A DNA stretch of 64,000 nt from Arenibacter catalasegens (GTDB lineage: Bacteria > Bacteroidota > Bacteroidia > Flavobacteriales > Flavobacteriaceae). The stretch covers positions 38,907 to 102,906 of the forward strand of contig NZ_PHQQ01000026.1 in assembly GCF_002909235.1 (NCBI RefSeq), read 5' to 3'. The notes beneath the pieces were generated by a model, which was not told the origin of the DNA, searched no databases, and was given only the letters and a program-made list of their open reading frames with translations. Shown in pieces: positions 9,589 through 18,546 of the stretch. Each line of letters opens with the position of its first letter. Position 1 is the first letter of the stretch. The position numbers were made by a program, and so were the translations under genes.

Positions 9589-10137
9589 ATGCATAATACT
9601 TCCGAGCAATACAATGCCGTCATTAAAATTTGTAGGGACCTTTTCCTGAAAAAAATGCAAGATTACGGCAGTGCATGGCGAATTTTAAGGCTTCCATCAC
9701 TTACTGATCAGATATATATTAAGGCACAGCGCATAAGAAGTTTGCAGGAAAATGAGGTACGCAAGATAGATGAGGATGAGATTTCTGAATTTATCGGAAT
9801 TATTAATTATTCCATTATGGCCTTGATACAAATCGAAAAAGGCATTGTTGATCAACCAGATCTTTCTCCTTCCGATGCGGTGGCCTTGTTTGATAGGCAT
9901 ATTTCCATTACCAAAACCTTGATGGAAAACAAGAACCATGACTACGGGGAAGCTTGGAGGGAGATGAGGGTAAGTTCGCTAACAGATTTGATTTTGCAAA
10001 AGTTGTTGCGCGTTAAGCAGATAGAGGATAATAAAGGGAAAACATTGGTCAGTGAAGGGATAGACGCCAACTATCAAGATATGATCAACTATGCCGTATT
10101 TGCAATGATACATTTAGGAAAAGAAACAGAATCCTAG
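9589..10137 (+). CDS. DUF1599 domain-containing protein
   Basis: 182 residues made of two tandem copies of one motif: KMQDYGSAWRILRLPSLTDQ near residue 22 and NHDYGEAWREMRVSSLTDL near residue 117, each followed by a helix rich in Lys/Arg/Gln and a NYxxxALI-type segment. This is the DUF1599 family, conserved in Bacteroidota; its helical repeats resemble nucleotide pyrophosphohydrolase-like folds, but the function is unproven. It begins a plus-strand run with the BT_3928-like gene and tpiA and is divergent from folP. Confidence 0.85.
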   Translation: MHNTSEQYNAVIKICRDLFLKKMQDYGSAWRILRLPSLTDQIYIKAQRIRSLQENEVRKIDEDEISEFIGIINYSIMALIQIEKGIVDQPDLSPSDAVALFDRHISITKTLMENKNHDYGEAWREMRVSSLTDLILQKLLRVKQIEDNKGKTLVSEGIDANYQDMINYAVFAMIHLGKETES

Positions 10138-10261
10138 AATTCCATTTTAATATATTGGAAACTGAACGGTGTGTTAACATGAAATTTATTTATTTAAGAA
10201 AAGGATAAAATTTCAAGTCCAATTTGGATTTGGATTCACAAATAGAGAATTGAATTAGAAT

Positions 10262-11359
10262 ATGAAATATATAGTGGCATTGTGCCGAATTATAGTCGGC
10301 TTTTTATTTATTATCAGTGGGTTAATTAAATTAAATGATCCAGTTGGATTTTCCTTTAAACTGGAGGAATATTTTAGTCCTGGAGTCCTTGATTTGGGTT
10401 TTTTGATGCCCTATGCCTTGGGGATTTCTATTTTTGTTGTAATACTGGAGGTATTGCTGGGCGTTATGCTTTTAATAGGTTTTCGAGTTAAATTTACACT
10501 ATGGAGTCTACTTTTGATGATTGTGTTTTTCACCTTCCTTACCTTTTATTCTGCCTATTTCAATAAAGTTACCGATTGTGGTTGTTTTGGCGATGCAATA
10601 AAATTAACACCTTGGGAATCCTTTACCAAGGATATAATTTTATTGGCGCTTATCATAATACTATTTTTGGGGGCAAAATTTATTAAATCCCCTTTCGGGG
10701 ATAAAGGCCAAAGACTTATTGTTGGTGTTGGTTTATTGGTTAGTACTATCTTTGCCTATTATGTACTTAAACACTTACCGGTAATAGATTTTAGGCCCTA
10801 TAAAATTGGAGCCAATATAGAAGAAGGCATGAGCGTTCCTGAAAATGCACCGGTTGCCATTTTCGATTATAGTTGGAAGTTTAGTGTAGACGGAGAAGAA
10901 AAAGTAGTGGTGACCAATGGAGATTACCCAACTGTAGATGGCGAGTTTATAGGTGTGGATACTAAGGAAATTCAAAAGGGATACGAGCCCCCCATACATG
11001 ATTTTGCCATTGAGCGGGAGGGGGAAGATTTTACGGCTTCCATGTTACAAGAGCCTAAATTGGTCATGGTGATTGCCTATGATCTGGCAAAGAGCCAATA
11101 CAGTGTTTTTAGTGAAGTAAAAACGGTTACGGATAAGGCAATAAAAAACGGGTATAAGGTTATTGGAATGTCCGCTTCCGGTCCGGAGTATACCCAAAAA
11201 ATGAAAAAGGAATATCAATTGGGTTTCGATTTTTATTTTACGGATGAAACCACATTGAAAACGATCGTACGGTCCAATCCGGGCGTCTTGGTTTTAGAGA
11301 ATGGTACAATCATCCAAAAAGTACATTACAATGACTTGGAGGATTTAAAGTTTGAATAG
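10262..11359 (+). CDS. BT_3928 family DoxX/MauE-like membrane protein with thioredoxin-like tail
   Basis: 365 residues. The first 140 or so contain four membrane helices and resemble DoxX/MauE proteins (VGFLFIISGLIKLNDPVGF), with a cysteine pair in TDCGCFGDAIKL. The second half (about 190-365) is soluble and thioredoxin-like in layout but without a CxxC. Proteins of this build are annotated as the BT_3928 family in Bacteroidota. A role in redox chemistry or disulfide handling in the envelope is an inference. It lies just upstream of tpiA. Confidence 0.8.
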   Translation: MKYIVALCRIIVGFLFIISGLIKLNDPVGFSFKLEEYFSPGVLDLGFLMPYALGISIFVVILEVLLGVMLLIGFRVKFTLWSLLLMIVFFTFLTFYSAYFNKVTDCGCFGDAIKLTPWESFTKDIILLALIIILFLGAKFIKSPFGDKGQRLIVGVGLLVSTIFAYYVLKHLPVIDFRPYKIGANIEEGMSVPENAPVAIFDYSWKFSVDGEEKVVVTNGDYPTVDGEFIGVDTKEIQKGYEPPIHDFAIEREGEDFTASMLQEPKLVMVIAYDLAKSQYSVFSEVKTVTDKAIKNGYKVIGMSASGPEYTQKMKKEYQLGFDFYFTDETTLKTIVRSNPGVLVLENGTIIQKVHYNDLEDLKFE

Positions 11360-11438
11360 TTGGAATAGGCATTTGTCTGAAAATAAAAGGCAGAAGACCT
11401 TGATTAAGGAAAAGAGAACAATATAAATTAGATTTAAA

Positions 11439-12191
11439 ATGAGAAGTAAAATAGTTGCAGGAAATTGGAAAATGAACAAGAATTTAGGGGAAACGGAAGT
11501 GTTGTTGGCAGAACTTTCCGCTAAACTTCCGGATACTAAGGCAGAAGTAATGGTGGCACCAACTTTTGTGAATTTGTCCGCAGCAGTCGACAACTTGAAA
11601 TCGTCCTCCATCGAGGTTATTGCCCAGAACATGCATTTTGCTGAAAATGGAGCTTATACCGGTGAAATTTCGGCCAATATGCTTTTGAGTATTGGTATAG
11701 AGACCGTTATTATTGGGCATTCTGAAAGAAGGGCCTATTTTGGGGAGACGGATGAAATTTTATCTAAAAAGGTAGTAGCTGCCTTGGCAAATAACATGAG
11801 GGTAATGTTTTGCTTTGGGGAGGAATTGGAAGATCGTAAGTCTGGAAATCATTTTAAAGTAGTGGAAAGCCAATTAAAAAATGCGCTATTGTCTTTGGAT
11901 GCTTCTAGCTGGAATAAAATTATATTGGCCTATGAGCCTGTTTGGGCAATAGGCACGGGAGAAACTGCTTCCCCGGAACAAGCACAGGAAATGCATGCGT
12001 TTATTCGTAATACAATAACCAATGCCTATGACGCAGGCATAGCTAATAATGTTTCCATACTTTACGGAGGTAGTGTAAAACCTAACAATGCCGTTGAGAT
12101 TTTCTCTAAACCGGATGTAGACGGTGGTCTAATAGGGGGAGCCGCTTTAGTTGCTGATGACTTTATTGCTATAATTAAAGCATTAGCGTAA
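11439..12191 (+). CDS. tpiA: Triose-phosphate isomerase
   Basis: 250 residues, standard length. It interconverts dihydroxyacetone phosphate and glyceraldehyde 3-phosphate in glycolysis. Catalytic residues are visible: Lys11 in AGNWKMN, His94 in IIGHSERR and Glu166 in AYEPVWAIGTG. The phosphate-gripping loop follows, and YGGSVKPNN and GGLIGGAAL close the barrel. A terminator follows at 12266-12292. Confidence 0.98.
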   Translation: MRSKIVAGNWKMNKNLGETEVLLAELSAKLPDTKAEVMVAPTFVNLSAAVDNLKSSSIEVIAQNMHFAENGAYTGEISANMLLSIGIETVIIGHSERRAYFGETDEILSKKVVAALANNMRVMFCFGEELEDRKSGNHFKVVESQLKNALLSLDASSWNKIILAYEPVWAIGTGETASPEQAQEMHAFIRNTITNAYDAGIANNVSILYGGSVKPNNAVEIFSKPDVDGGLIGGAALVADDFIAIIKALA

Positions 12192-12265
12192 AGAAAAATA
12201 CATTATATCAAGTTCTGTTGAAAATCACTTTTTTGAGGTTTTTGTACATTAAAATAATTTAAAAG

Positions 12266-12292
12266 ACCCGTTGATAATTCAACGGGTTCTTT
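12266..12292 (+). terminator. Rho-independent terminator between tpiA and prmA
   Basis: A 9-bp perfect stem ACCCGTTGA/TCAACGGGT (12266-12274 with 12279-12287) with a TAAT loop is followed by a T-rich stretch. It lies 75 bp after the tpiA stop. Confidence 0.8.
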
Positions 12293-12330
12293 TCCTCTAA
12301 TAGGGTATCCAACTAGCTAATTTTAATAAA

Positions 12331-13167
12331 ATGTCGAATTCTATATATATTGAGTATAATTTTAAGGTAGATCCTCTTCAACCCGCCTCAGATATCCTGA
12401 TAGCGGAATTGGGAGAGGTGCAATTTGAAAGTTTCGTGGAAACAGAAGATGGGGTTCAAGCATATATAAAAAAGGAAGATTGGAATCCCAATATTTTGGA
12501 TGACTTACAGATTCTTGAAAATCCATTGTTTAATATTGATTATGATTTTTTGGAGATAGAACAAGAGAACTGGAACGCTACATGGGAAAGTAATTTTAAT
12601 CCTATTCAGGTGGGTGATCAGTGCGTTGTTAGAGCGCCTTTTCACGATAAACCCAAAGTGGAATATGATATTATTATAGAACCCAAAATGAGTTTTGGTA
12701 CAGGGCATCATGAAACTACCCATATGATGTTACAGCATATTTTGGATCATGACTTTAATGGTAAATCTGTCTTGGACATGGGGAGTGGAACCGGGGTTTT
12801 AGCTATTTTGGCAGCAATGAAGGGGGCGATTAATATAGATGCCATAGATATTGATAACTGGTGCTACCTTAATGCTCAAGAAAATATTGAACGGAATAAT
12901 TGTGGCCATATCAATGTTTTTGAAGGTACCGCAGAATTACTGTTGGATCAAAAATACGACATTATCATAGCCAATATAAATAGGAACATATTGTTGGAAG
13001 ATATTCCGGCCTATGTAAAATGCCTTAAAAAAGGTGGAATTATGTTCCTGAGTGGCTTTTATGTACAGGATATACCCCAGATTACTGAAAGATGTACGGA
13101 AGAAGGGTTAAAATTTGAAAAAAACCTTGAAAAGAATAATTGGGTTGCTGTAAAATATGTATTTTAG
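12331..13167 (+). CDS. prmA: Ribosomal protein L11 methyltransferase
   Basis: 278 residues. PrmA trimethylates ribosomal protein L11 using S-adenosylmethionine. The PrmA-specific motif MSFGTGHHETT is near 120-130, the SAM-binding loop VLDMGSGTGVLA near 147-158, and the substrate-side motif IIANINRNIL further on. The N-terminal 80 residues correspond to the L11-recognition domain. The gene is 21 bp upstream of clpS and in the same direction. Confidence 0.95.
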   Translation: MSNSIYIEYNFKVDPLQPASDILIAELGEVQFESFVETEDGVQAYIKKEDWNPNILDDLQILENPLFNIDYDFLEIEQENWNATWESNFNPIQVGDQCVVRAPFHDKPKVEYDIIIEPKMSFGTGHHETTHMMLQHILDHDFNGKSVLDMGSGTGVLAILAAMKGAINIDAIDIDNWCYLNAQENIERNNCGHINVFEGTAELLLDQKYDIIIANINRNILLEDIPAYVKCLKKGGIMFLSGFYVQDIPQITERCTEEGLKFEKNLEKNNWVAVKYVF

Positions 13168-13188
13168 AAGGTATTAAAATTGAATTCT

Positions 13189-13464
13189 ATGAGTACCAAA
13201 GAAAAAGTCTCGGAAGAATTGCTTTTGGAAGAGGAGACGCTAAAACAAAATGAGATTGTTTTGTTCAATGATGAGGTTAATACTTTTGATCACGTTATTG
13301 AAACATTAATTATGGCCTGTGACCATACTCCGGAGCAGGCGGAGCAATGCTCCTTAATTGTCCATTACAATGGAAAATGTACGGTTAAAACAGGGGAGTA
13401 TAACGATTTGGAACCTAGATGTAGTAAGCTTCTGAATGCGGGATTAAGTGCTGAAATTGTTTAA
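13189..13464 (+). CDS. clpS: ATP-dependent Clp protease adaptor ClpS
   Basis: 91 residues from ATG 13189; an in-frame TTG at 13180 would add three residues. ClpS delivers N-degron substrates to ClpAP. The signature VLFNDEVNTFDHVIETL is present, with a later HYNGKCTVKTG that fits the family. The N-terminal extension (STKEKVSEELLLEEETLKQ) is acidic and flexible as expected. Probably co-transcribed with prmA. Confidence 0.92.
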   Translation: MSTKEKVSEELLLEEETLKQNEIVLFNDEVNTFDHVIETLIMACDHTPEQAEQCSLIVHYNGKCTVKTGEYNDLEPRCSKLLNAGLSAEIV

Positions 13465-13627
13465 GCAGAGAATAGCTTCATAAGCCCGTACTTCTATATT
13501 GAAACAAGCCAACTGCCTTTTAAGTTAAGGACTGGTTAGTTTCTTATGATTAATTTCACCAAACTTTAGGTTGTTCCTTAGTGGTAAATTTTCGATCTGA
13601 ATTTTTGTTGAAGGGGGAGGTTTTGTC

Positions 13628-14041
13628 TTAATTAGGCAATTTGTTCTGTAGTAAGCCGTAGGTAAAGGTTCCCAATAAGGCGCCTGCAATGACTATTAAC
13701 ATACTAAAAATACCAGTGCCTACCAAAATGTACATAGGTCCAGGGCAGGCTCCTGCCAATGCCCATCCAAATCCAAAGATGGTGCCCCCAAGTATATATC
13801 TTGCAACCCCCTTATCCTTCGGTACCAGATCAATGGCTTCGCCTTCAATACTTTTTATCTTGTATTTCTTAAATACCCATATAAATAGTATGCCTAGAAA
13901 TACCGCAGAGCCAATAATTCCGTACATATGAAAAGATTGAAACTTGAACATTTCATAGATACGATACCATGATACTGCTTCCGATTTAACCAGAACAATA
14001 CCAAAGAAGATACCTACTAACAAGAATTTTAAGAATTTCAT
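13628..14041 (-). CDS. YeeE/YedE family transporter, second half (DUF6691-like)
   Basis: 137 residues with four membrane helices and the motif WALAGACPGPMYILVG, which carries the functional cysteine of the second half of YeeE-type sulfur transporters. In many Bacteroidota the YeeE fold is split over two genes; this is the downstream partner of the 187-residue gene at 14177-14740. The pair probably moves thiosulfate or a related sulfur compound across the inner membrane. No rhodanese or metallo-beta-lactamase partner gene is seen beside it. Confidence 0.8.
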   Translation of the reverse strand: MKFLKFLLVGIFFGIVLVKSEAVSWYRIYEMFKFQSFHMYGIIGSAVFLGILFIWVFKKYKIKSIEGEAIDLVPKDKGVARYILGGTIFGFGWALAGACPGPMYILVGTGIFSMLIVIAGALLGTFTYGLLQNKLPN

Positions 14042-14176
14042 TTTTTTTATGTTATATACTTTTCGCTGAGAACAATTTCTGCAGCCCGAAGCTTATTATT
14101 AATTGATTGCCGTTATTATTATTTTTGAATTGAATATTTTGCCATCACGTGGACGGTGTAAATCTCGCGATTCGGT

Positions 14177-14740
14177 TTATGACCCAAAAATGAGGGGTAA
14201 AATAAAGAAGGTCATTATGAGTCCCCCTATAAAAAAACCGATTACAGCTATAAGCGAGGGCAATTGTAGGTTGCTTAAGCCAGTAATGGCATGGCCCGAG
14301 GTACATCCTCCGGCATACCTGGTTCCAAAGCCTACTAAAAATCCAGCAATGACCAAGATTGATAACCCTTTTATGCTCAACACATTTTCCCAACTATAAA
14401 TCTCAGGGGGTAGGAGTGATTCTCCAACCTCAGTAAACCCCAAAGTATTTAAATCGGAAATGGTTTCACTGCTCAAAGCAATTGCCGAACCATCCGACAA
14501 AAATTGGGTTGCTATAAATCCACCAATAATTGCACCTAGAACAACGGTCAGGTTCCAGCGTTGGGACTTCCAGTCGATCTTGAAATAGTCTGAATATTTT
14601 CCAGCACCACCAATAGAGCAAAGTGTTTGTAAGTTGGACGACATACCAAATGTTTTTCCAAAATAGACCAGTAATAACATTGTTAGAGCGATCAAAGGCC
14701 CAGAAACATACCATGGCCATGGTTGAAGTATATATTCCAT
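14177..14740 (-). CDS. YeeE/YedE family transporter, first half
   Basis: 187 residues with about five membrane helices. The motif GFGTRYAGGCTSGHAITGLS, with its conserved Cys, is the hallmark of the YeeE/YedE (PmpA-like) family, whose E. coli member YeeE imports thiosulfate. A candidate promoter lies just upstream. It is 135 bp before the second half gene on the same strand. Whether the substrate here is thiosulfate is an inference from the family. Confidence 0.85.
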   Translation of the reverse strand: MEYILQPWPWYVSGPLIALTMLLLVYFGKTFGMSSNLQTLCSIGGAGKYSDYFKIDWKSQRWNLTVVLGAIIGGFIATQFLSDGSAIALSSETISDLNTLGFTEVGESLLPPEIYSWENVLSIKGLSILVIAGFLVGFGTRYAGGCTSGHAITGLSNLQLPSLIAVIGFFIGGLIMTFFILPLIFGS

Positions 14741-14756
14741 ATGATTTAATTAATTT

Positions 14757-14765
14757 GCAAAGATA
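14757..14765 (-). promoter_or_regulatory. -7 promoter element of the YeeE pair
   Basis: On the minus strand this reads TATCTTTGC, a perfect TAnnTTTG element, ending 17 bp before the start codon at 14740. The -33 position is not a clear TTTG. Confidence 0.55.
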
Positions 14766-14832
14766 GTACTATCTGAAAATCTATATGTAATAATTGTTAC
14801 ACAAGACTTTTGGAGGGGAATATGGATTATTA

Positions 14833-16890
14833 TTAGTTAAGTACGATCTCATCTACAAATAACCAGCTTTTGCCTCCTGGGTTAGGATGCCAGGAAGGAT
14901 TCTTAAGTTGACTCATTACTTCTACTTTTACAAAATTGGATTTCGTAGGTGGTATGTTGAGGTCAAAAAATTGGAATTTGGTATCTGAATTGGGGCGTTC
15001 AGTCCTTATTTTTTCTGTATGTACTAATTTAAAGTTGCTGCCATCAGTGGAGACCCATATCTTAAAGCCTACAGGGTAGAAGATCCATTTCTCCGGTGAA
15101 GAAAATGCGCCTATGGATACCGAGGAAATCAATTCTTCCTTTTTGAGTTTTAGGGTTGCTGCAAAACTACTCCCTTCATAACCGATCCAATTTCCATCAA
15201 CAAAATTAATAGACCCCCTTTTTAGATCTATTAAGGTTTTTCCTCCATTACCCTTGTATTTGTCGTTGGGTTTATTGTTTAGGGTTATGGAACTTGGAAG
15301 AATGTTCGATTTTTTAAAACTGACGGTTTTTACTGGACTTAATGCCCATCCTTTTTTAAAGCTAACGGCTTTGATCTGGGCCGATTTGTCGAGTACAATA
15401 GGGCTATTATATTTTATGGAAGTAGTGTCCGGTTCGGACCCATCCAGAGTGTAATAGAGGTCAACTCCCTTAAAGAAATAATCTAAGGTTACTTCGATGG
15501 AATCCGTAAAAAAATCGGTATCTGCAATTATGGAAGGTGGTTCCAAGCTCGACGGAGTAAAGAGGTCTTCATCTAAACTTACGACCGTAACAGCCAGATG
15601 TTTACTGCTGTAGCCCTCCAAGGCTTCCTTCGTGATTTTGGAATTCCATGGATATAAAGTTTTTAAACTGGAAAGGGTGTTTAATTGTTCCAAACCCTGG
15701 TCAGTTATTTCGGTACCGTATATATTTAGTGACTCCAAGTGTTTTAAATCACTTAATGTTTGCATGGACTTGTCTGTTATCAACGTATTTTGCAATTGCA
15801 ATTTGGTGAGATTATTAAATGAAGCTAAATAGGAAGAAATAGTATCATTAAAATTTGAGTTACTCAAATTGAGTTCAACAATATTCTCTGCATACTTTTT
15901 TAAGACCCTAAGATTACTTTTTCCTAAATCTTTAAGACCGGACAAGTTTACTATCAATAATGGATTGTTTGCAGCCAATTTTGTAATAACAGGGCCATTT
16001 ATGTTTATGGTAGCCAACCAATCCTCTGAAACTATTTCCACTTCTTTCGCAATAAGGGCCCTTGTAGAGGTGTCCTCTTCCAATGAATTTAGAATAGCAC
16101 TGATTTTCTCCGTTTTGTCCAATGTCCCAGCAACGCAATCAAAGCAGTTTTCATGCCCGATCCACCATTCCAACAATTCAATTTCTTGAGCAGTAAGTTG
16201 AACTTTACCCTTTGGCGGCATATGGTCCTCGTCTTCCATAGGTAGTTTAATGTGATGTGTTAAACTAGGTAATTCACCCTCTTTGGCCTCTAAAATACTT
16301 CCTGAGTCACCACCAATAAGGAGCTGCGCTTTGTTGGTCATAATTAAGCCTCCCTTAATTTTATTGGGATTGTGGCAACTTACGCACTTATTATCCAGAA
16401 TTGGCTTTACAATATCGTTGAAAACGAGTGCCTTGTTAACGTCAGTAATAACAATTTTTTTGGTTTCTTTATTATTAAAAAGGTAGTCTTCGCCATGGGT
16501 CATGCTCCCCCCAAAATGTCCGGTTAAGCTTAAGAGCCCAATTACTGCTATAAATAGAGGCAGATAAATAGCTTTGGACCAGGCTCTAGGATATTTCTTA
16601 ATAAGATAGAGCAAGGTGGCGCCAACGGCCAAACCTACCGCCATCCAGCGATGTCTGAATAATAAGGTCTCATCATAACCTCCATCTTCCCCCAATAACC
16701 AACCGCTACCTACTGATAATATCGTGGTCAATGATGCTATTGCAAGGGCAAATGTAATTATGTTGTATTCTGTTCCGGAAGCTTTTTTTCTAAAGTAGAG
16801 TTCCATTAGAAAAGCCAATACAAGTATGCCAATGGGCAAATGGACCAATAGGGGGTGAAGGCGCCCAATGTTTATTATCTGTAGTATCAT
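14833..16890 (-). CDS. Membrane-bound c-type cytochrome with LRR, chitobiase-like and discoidin-like domains
   Basis: 685 residues. The N-terminus (LHPLLVHLPIGILVLAFLME) is a DUF2231-like four-helix membrane domain to about 125. A PSCyt1-type haem domain follows with CVSCH at 169-173 and the ligand region MPPKGKVQLTAQE. Leucine-rich repeats span about 300-440. A chitobiase C-terminal-like domain (LYYTLDGSEPDTTS) is near 470-530, and the last 140 residues form an F5/8 type C-like domain ending SWLFVDEIVLN. The tail closely resembles those of the GH20 and DUF4838 proteins of the nearby PUL. Last gene of a three-gene operon. Confidence 0.85.
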   Translation of the reverse strand: MILQIINIGRLHPLLVHLPIGILVLAFLMELYFRKKASGTEYNIITFALAIASLTTILSVGSGWLLGEDGGYDETLLFRHRWMAVGLAVGATLLYLIKKYPRAWSKAIYLPLFIAVIGLLSLTGHFGGSMTHGEDYLFNNKETKKIVITDVNKALVFNDIVKPILDNKCVSCHNPNKIKGGLIMTNKAQLLIGGDSGSILEAKEGELPSLTHHIKLPMEDEDHMPPKGKVQLTAQEIELLEWWIGHENCFDCVAGTLDKTEKISAILNSLEEDTSTRALIAKEVEIVSEDWLATININGPVITKLAANNPLLIVNLSGLKDLGKSNLRVLKKYAENIVELNLSNSNFNDTISSYLASFNNLTKLQLQNTLITDKSMQTLSDLKHLESLNIYGTEITDQGLEQLNTLSSLKTLYPWNSKITKEALEGYSSKHLAVTVVSLDEDLFTPSSLEPPSIIADTDFFTDSIEVTLDYFFKGVDLYYTLDGSEPDTTSIKYNSPIVLDKSAQIKAVSFKKGWALSPVKTVSFKKSNILPSSITLNNKPNDKYKGNGGKTLIDLKRGSINFVDGNWIGYEGSSFAATLKLKKEELISSVSIGAFSSPEKWIFYPVGFKIWVSTDGSNFKLVHTEKIRTERPNSDTKFQFFDLNIPPTKSNFVKVEVMSQLKNPSWHPNPGGKSWLFVDEIVLN

Positions 16891-17050
16891 TTATTCTATC
16901 AATATTTCATATAGGAACATCCGGAGCGGGGTGTCCTTACCTTGGTCTATTTTGTGTTATTTTCTTATGTTTCTACCAATAAATTTCAAAGGCCTTTCAA
17001 CCGTTAACATGAAACCCTTTAAACATATTGTTGAATTATCCCATTTGAAA

Positions 17051-18544
17051 TTAGGTCAAAATATCTTTTACAATGTGTCCCTCTACATCTGTTAATCTAA
17101 ACCTTCTTCCTTGGTACTTATACGTTAATTTTTCATGGTCTATGCCCAATAAATGAAGCATTGTAGCCTGGAAATCGTGGACATGGACCGGGTCTTTGAC
17201 AATGTTGTATCCAAAATCATCCGTTTCCCCATAAACAATCCCCGGTTTAATTCCACCACCTGCCATCCAAATAGTGAAAGATCTTGGATGATGGTCCCTG
17301 CCGTAGTTGGTATCGGTTAAAAGTCCTTGAGAATAATTGGTCCTTCCAAATTCCCCTCCCCAAACCACCAGGGTGTCTTCCAATAATCCACGCTGCTTGA
17401 GGTCTGCTACCAGAGCGGCTGAGGCTTGGTCTACATCTTTTGCCTGTTTAGCAATTGCCCCTGGAAGATTGTCGTGTTGATCCCAACCCATGTGGTATAA
17501 CTGGATAAAACGCACGTCCTGTTCCGCCAATCTTCTTGCCAATAGGCAATTGGCAGCATAGGTACCCGGAATTTTGGCTTCGGGTCCATACATTTCATAG
17601 ATATAATCGGGCTCTTTGGTTGTATCCATGACATTTGGGACGGATGTTTGCATCCTATATGCCATTTCGTATTGGGCAATTCTGCTTTTAATTTCGGGGT
17701 CGCCTGATTCCTGATAATGTTTATCGTTTAATGCTGCTAGATTGTCCAGCATTTCACGTTTAACCTCTTTGGTAATGCCTTTTGGGTCATTCAAATATAA
17801 TACGGGGTCTTTGGCGGCTCTAAATTGCACTCCCTGATGAAGGGAATGTAAAAAGCCGTTGCCCCATAATCTGGTGTATAGTGGCTGTCCATTTGGTCTT
17901 CCAGTACCTCGGGACAATAAAACGGTAAAGGCTGGGAGGTTTTCATTTTCACTGCCCAGACCATAGCTCAACCAAGATCCTATACTGGGTCTTCCAGGTT
18001 GTTGGGAACCTGTTTGAAAAAATGTAACTGCCGGGTCATGATTGATAGCCTCGGTATACATCGACTTTATGATGCAGAGTTCATCTACCATTTTCGCTGT
18101 ATATGGAAGAATGTCACTTATATGGGTGCCATTTTTGCCATGTTGACTAAAGTTATGCAAGGAACCTACCAATGGGAATGTGTCCTGTCCAGCGGTCATG
18201 CCAGTAAGACGCTGCCCGTTTCTAATAGATTCCGGGAGGTCTTCACCTCGTCTTTGGTTCAGCAAAGGTTTATAATCAAAAAGTTCCAATTGAGACGGTC
18301 CGCCACTTTGAAACAGATATATTACCCTTTTAATTTTGGCAGGATGATGAAGGGAATTTAAGATGCCCTTTACTCCGTTTAAACTATCATCCTTGGTAAG
18401 TATACCATTTTTATCTTTTCTAAATAGGTTTGCACCCAATAAGGAGGCCAACGCTACACCACCCACGCCTAGGGCTGTTTTGCCCAAAAATGATCGTCGA
18501 TTTAATATCAACGACCTTTCCTCTATAATTTTTTTCTCACTCAT
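17051..18544 (-). CDS. DUF1501 family protein, Tat-exported
   Basis: 497 residues. The N-terminus carries a twin-arginine signal (NRRSFLGKTALGVGGVALAS), so the protein is exported folded. Family signatures: FLFQSGGPSQLELFDYKP-type start (VIYLFQSGGPSQ), MGWDQHDNLPG, VVWGGEFGRTN and GRDHHPRSFTIWMAGGGI. The fold resembles alkaline phosphatase/sulfatase-like enzymes, but no activity is proven. Its stop-start spacing with the upstream PSD1 gene is 2 bp, so they are co-translated. DUF1501 and PSD1 pairs are abundant in Planctomycetes and sporadic in Bacteroidota. Confidence 0.9.
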   Translation of the reverse strand: MSEKKIIEERSLILNRRSFLGKTALGVGGVALASLLGANLFRKDKNGILTKDDSLNGVKGILNSLHHPAKIKRVIYLFQSGGPSQLELFDYKPLLNQRRGEDLPESIRNGQRLTGMTAGQDTFPLVGSLHNFSQHGKNGTHISDILPYTAKMVDELCIIKSMYTEAINHDPAVTFFQTGSQQPGRPSIGSWLSYGLGSENENLPAFTVLLSRGTGRPNGQPLYTRLWGNGFLHSLHQGVQFRAAKDPVLYLNDPKGITKEVKREMLDNLAALNDKHYQESGDPEIKSRIAQYEMAYRMQTSVPNVMDTTKEPDYIYEMYGPEAKIPGTYAANCLLARRLAEQDVRFIQLYHMGWDQHDNLPGAIAKQAKDVDQASAALVADLKQRGLLEDTLVVWGGEFGRTNYSQGLLTDTNYGRDHHPRSFTIWMAGGGIKPGIVYGETDDFGYNIVKDPVHVHDFQATMLHLLGIDHEKLTYKYQGRRFRLTDVEGHIVKDILT

Positions 18545-18546
18545 AA

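Noticed and set aside
13628..14740. A single YeeE gene split by frameshift
   Set aside because: Each half has its own start and stop with 135 bp between them, and split YeeE pairs are normal in Bacteroidota.
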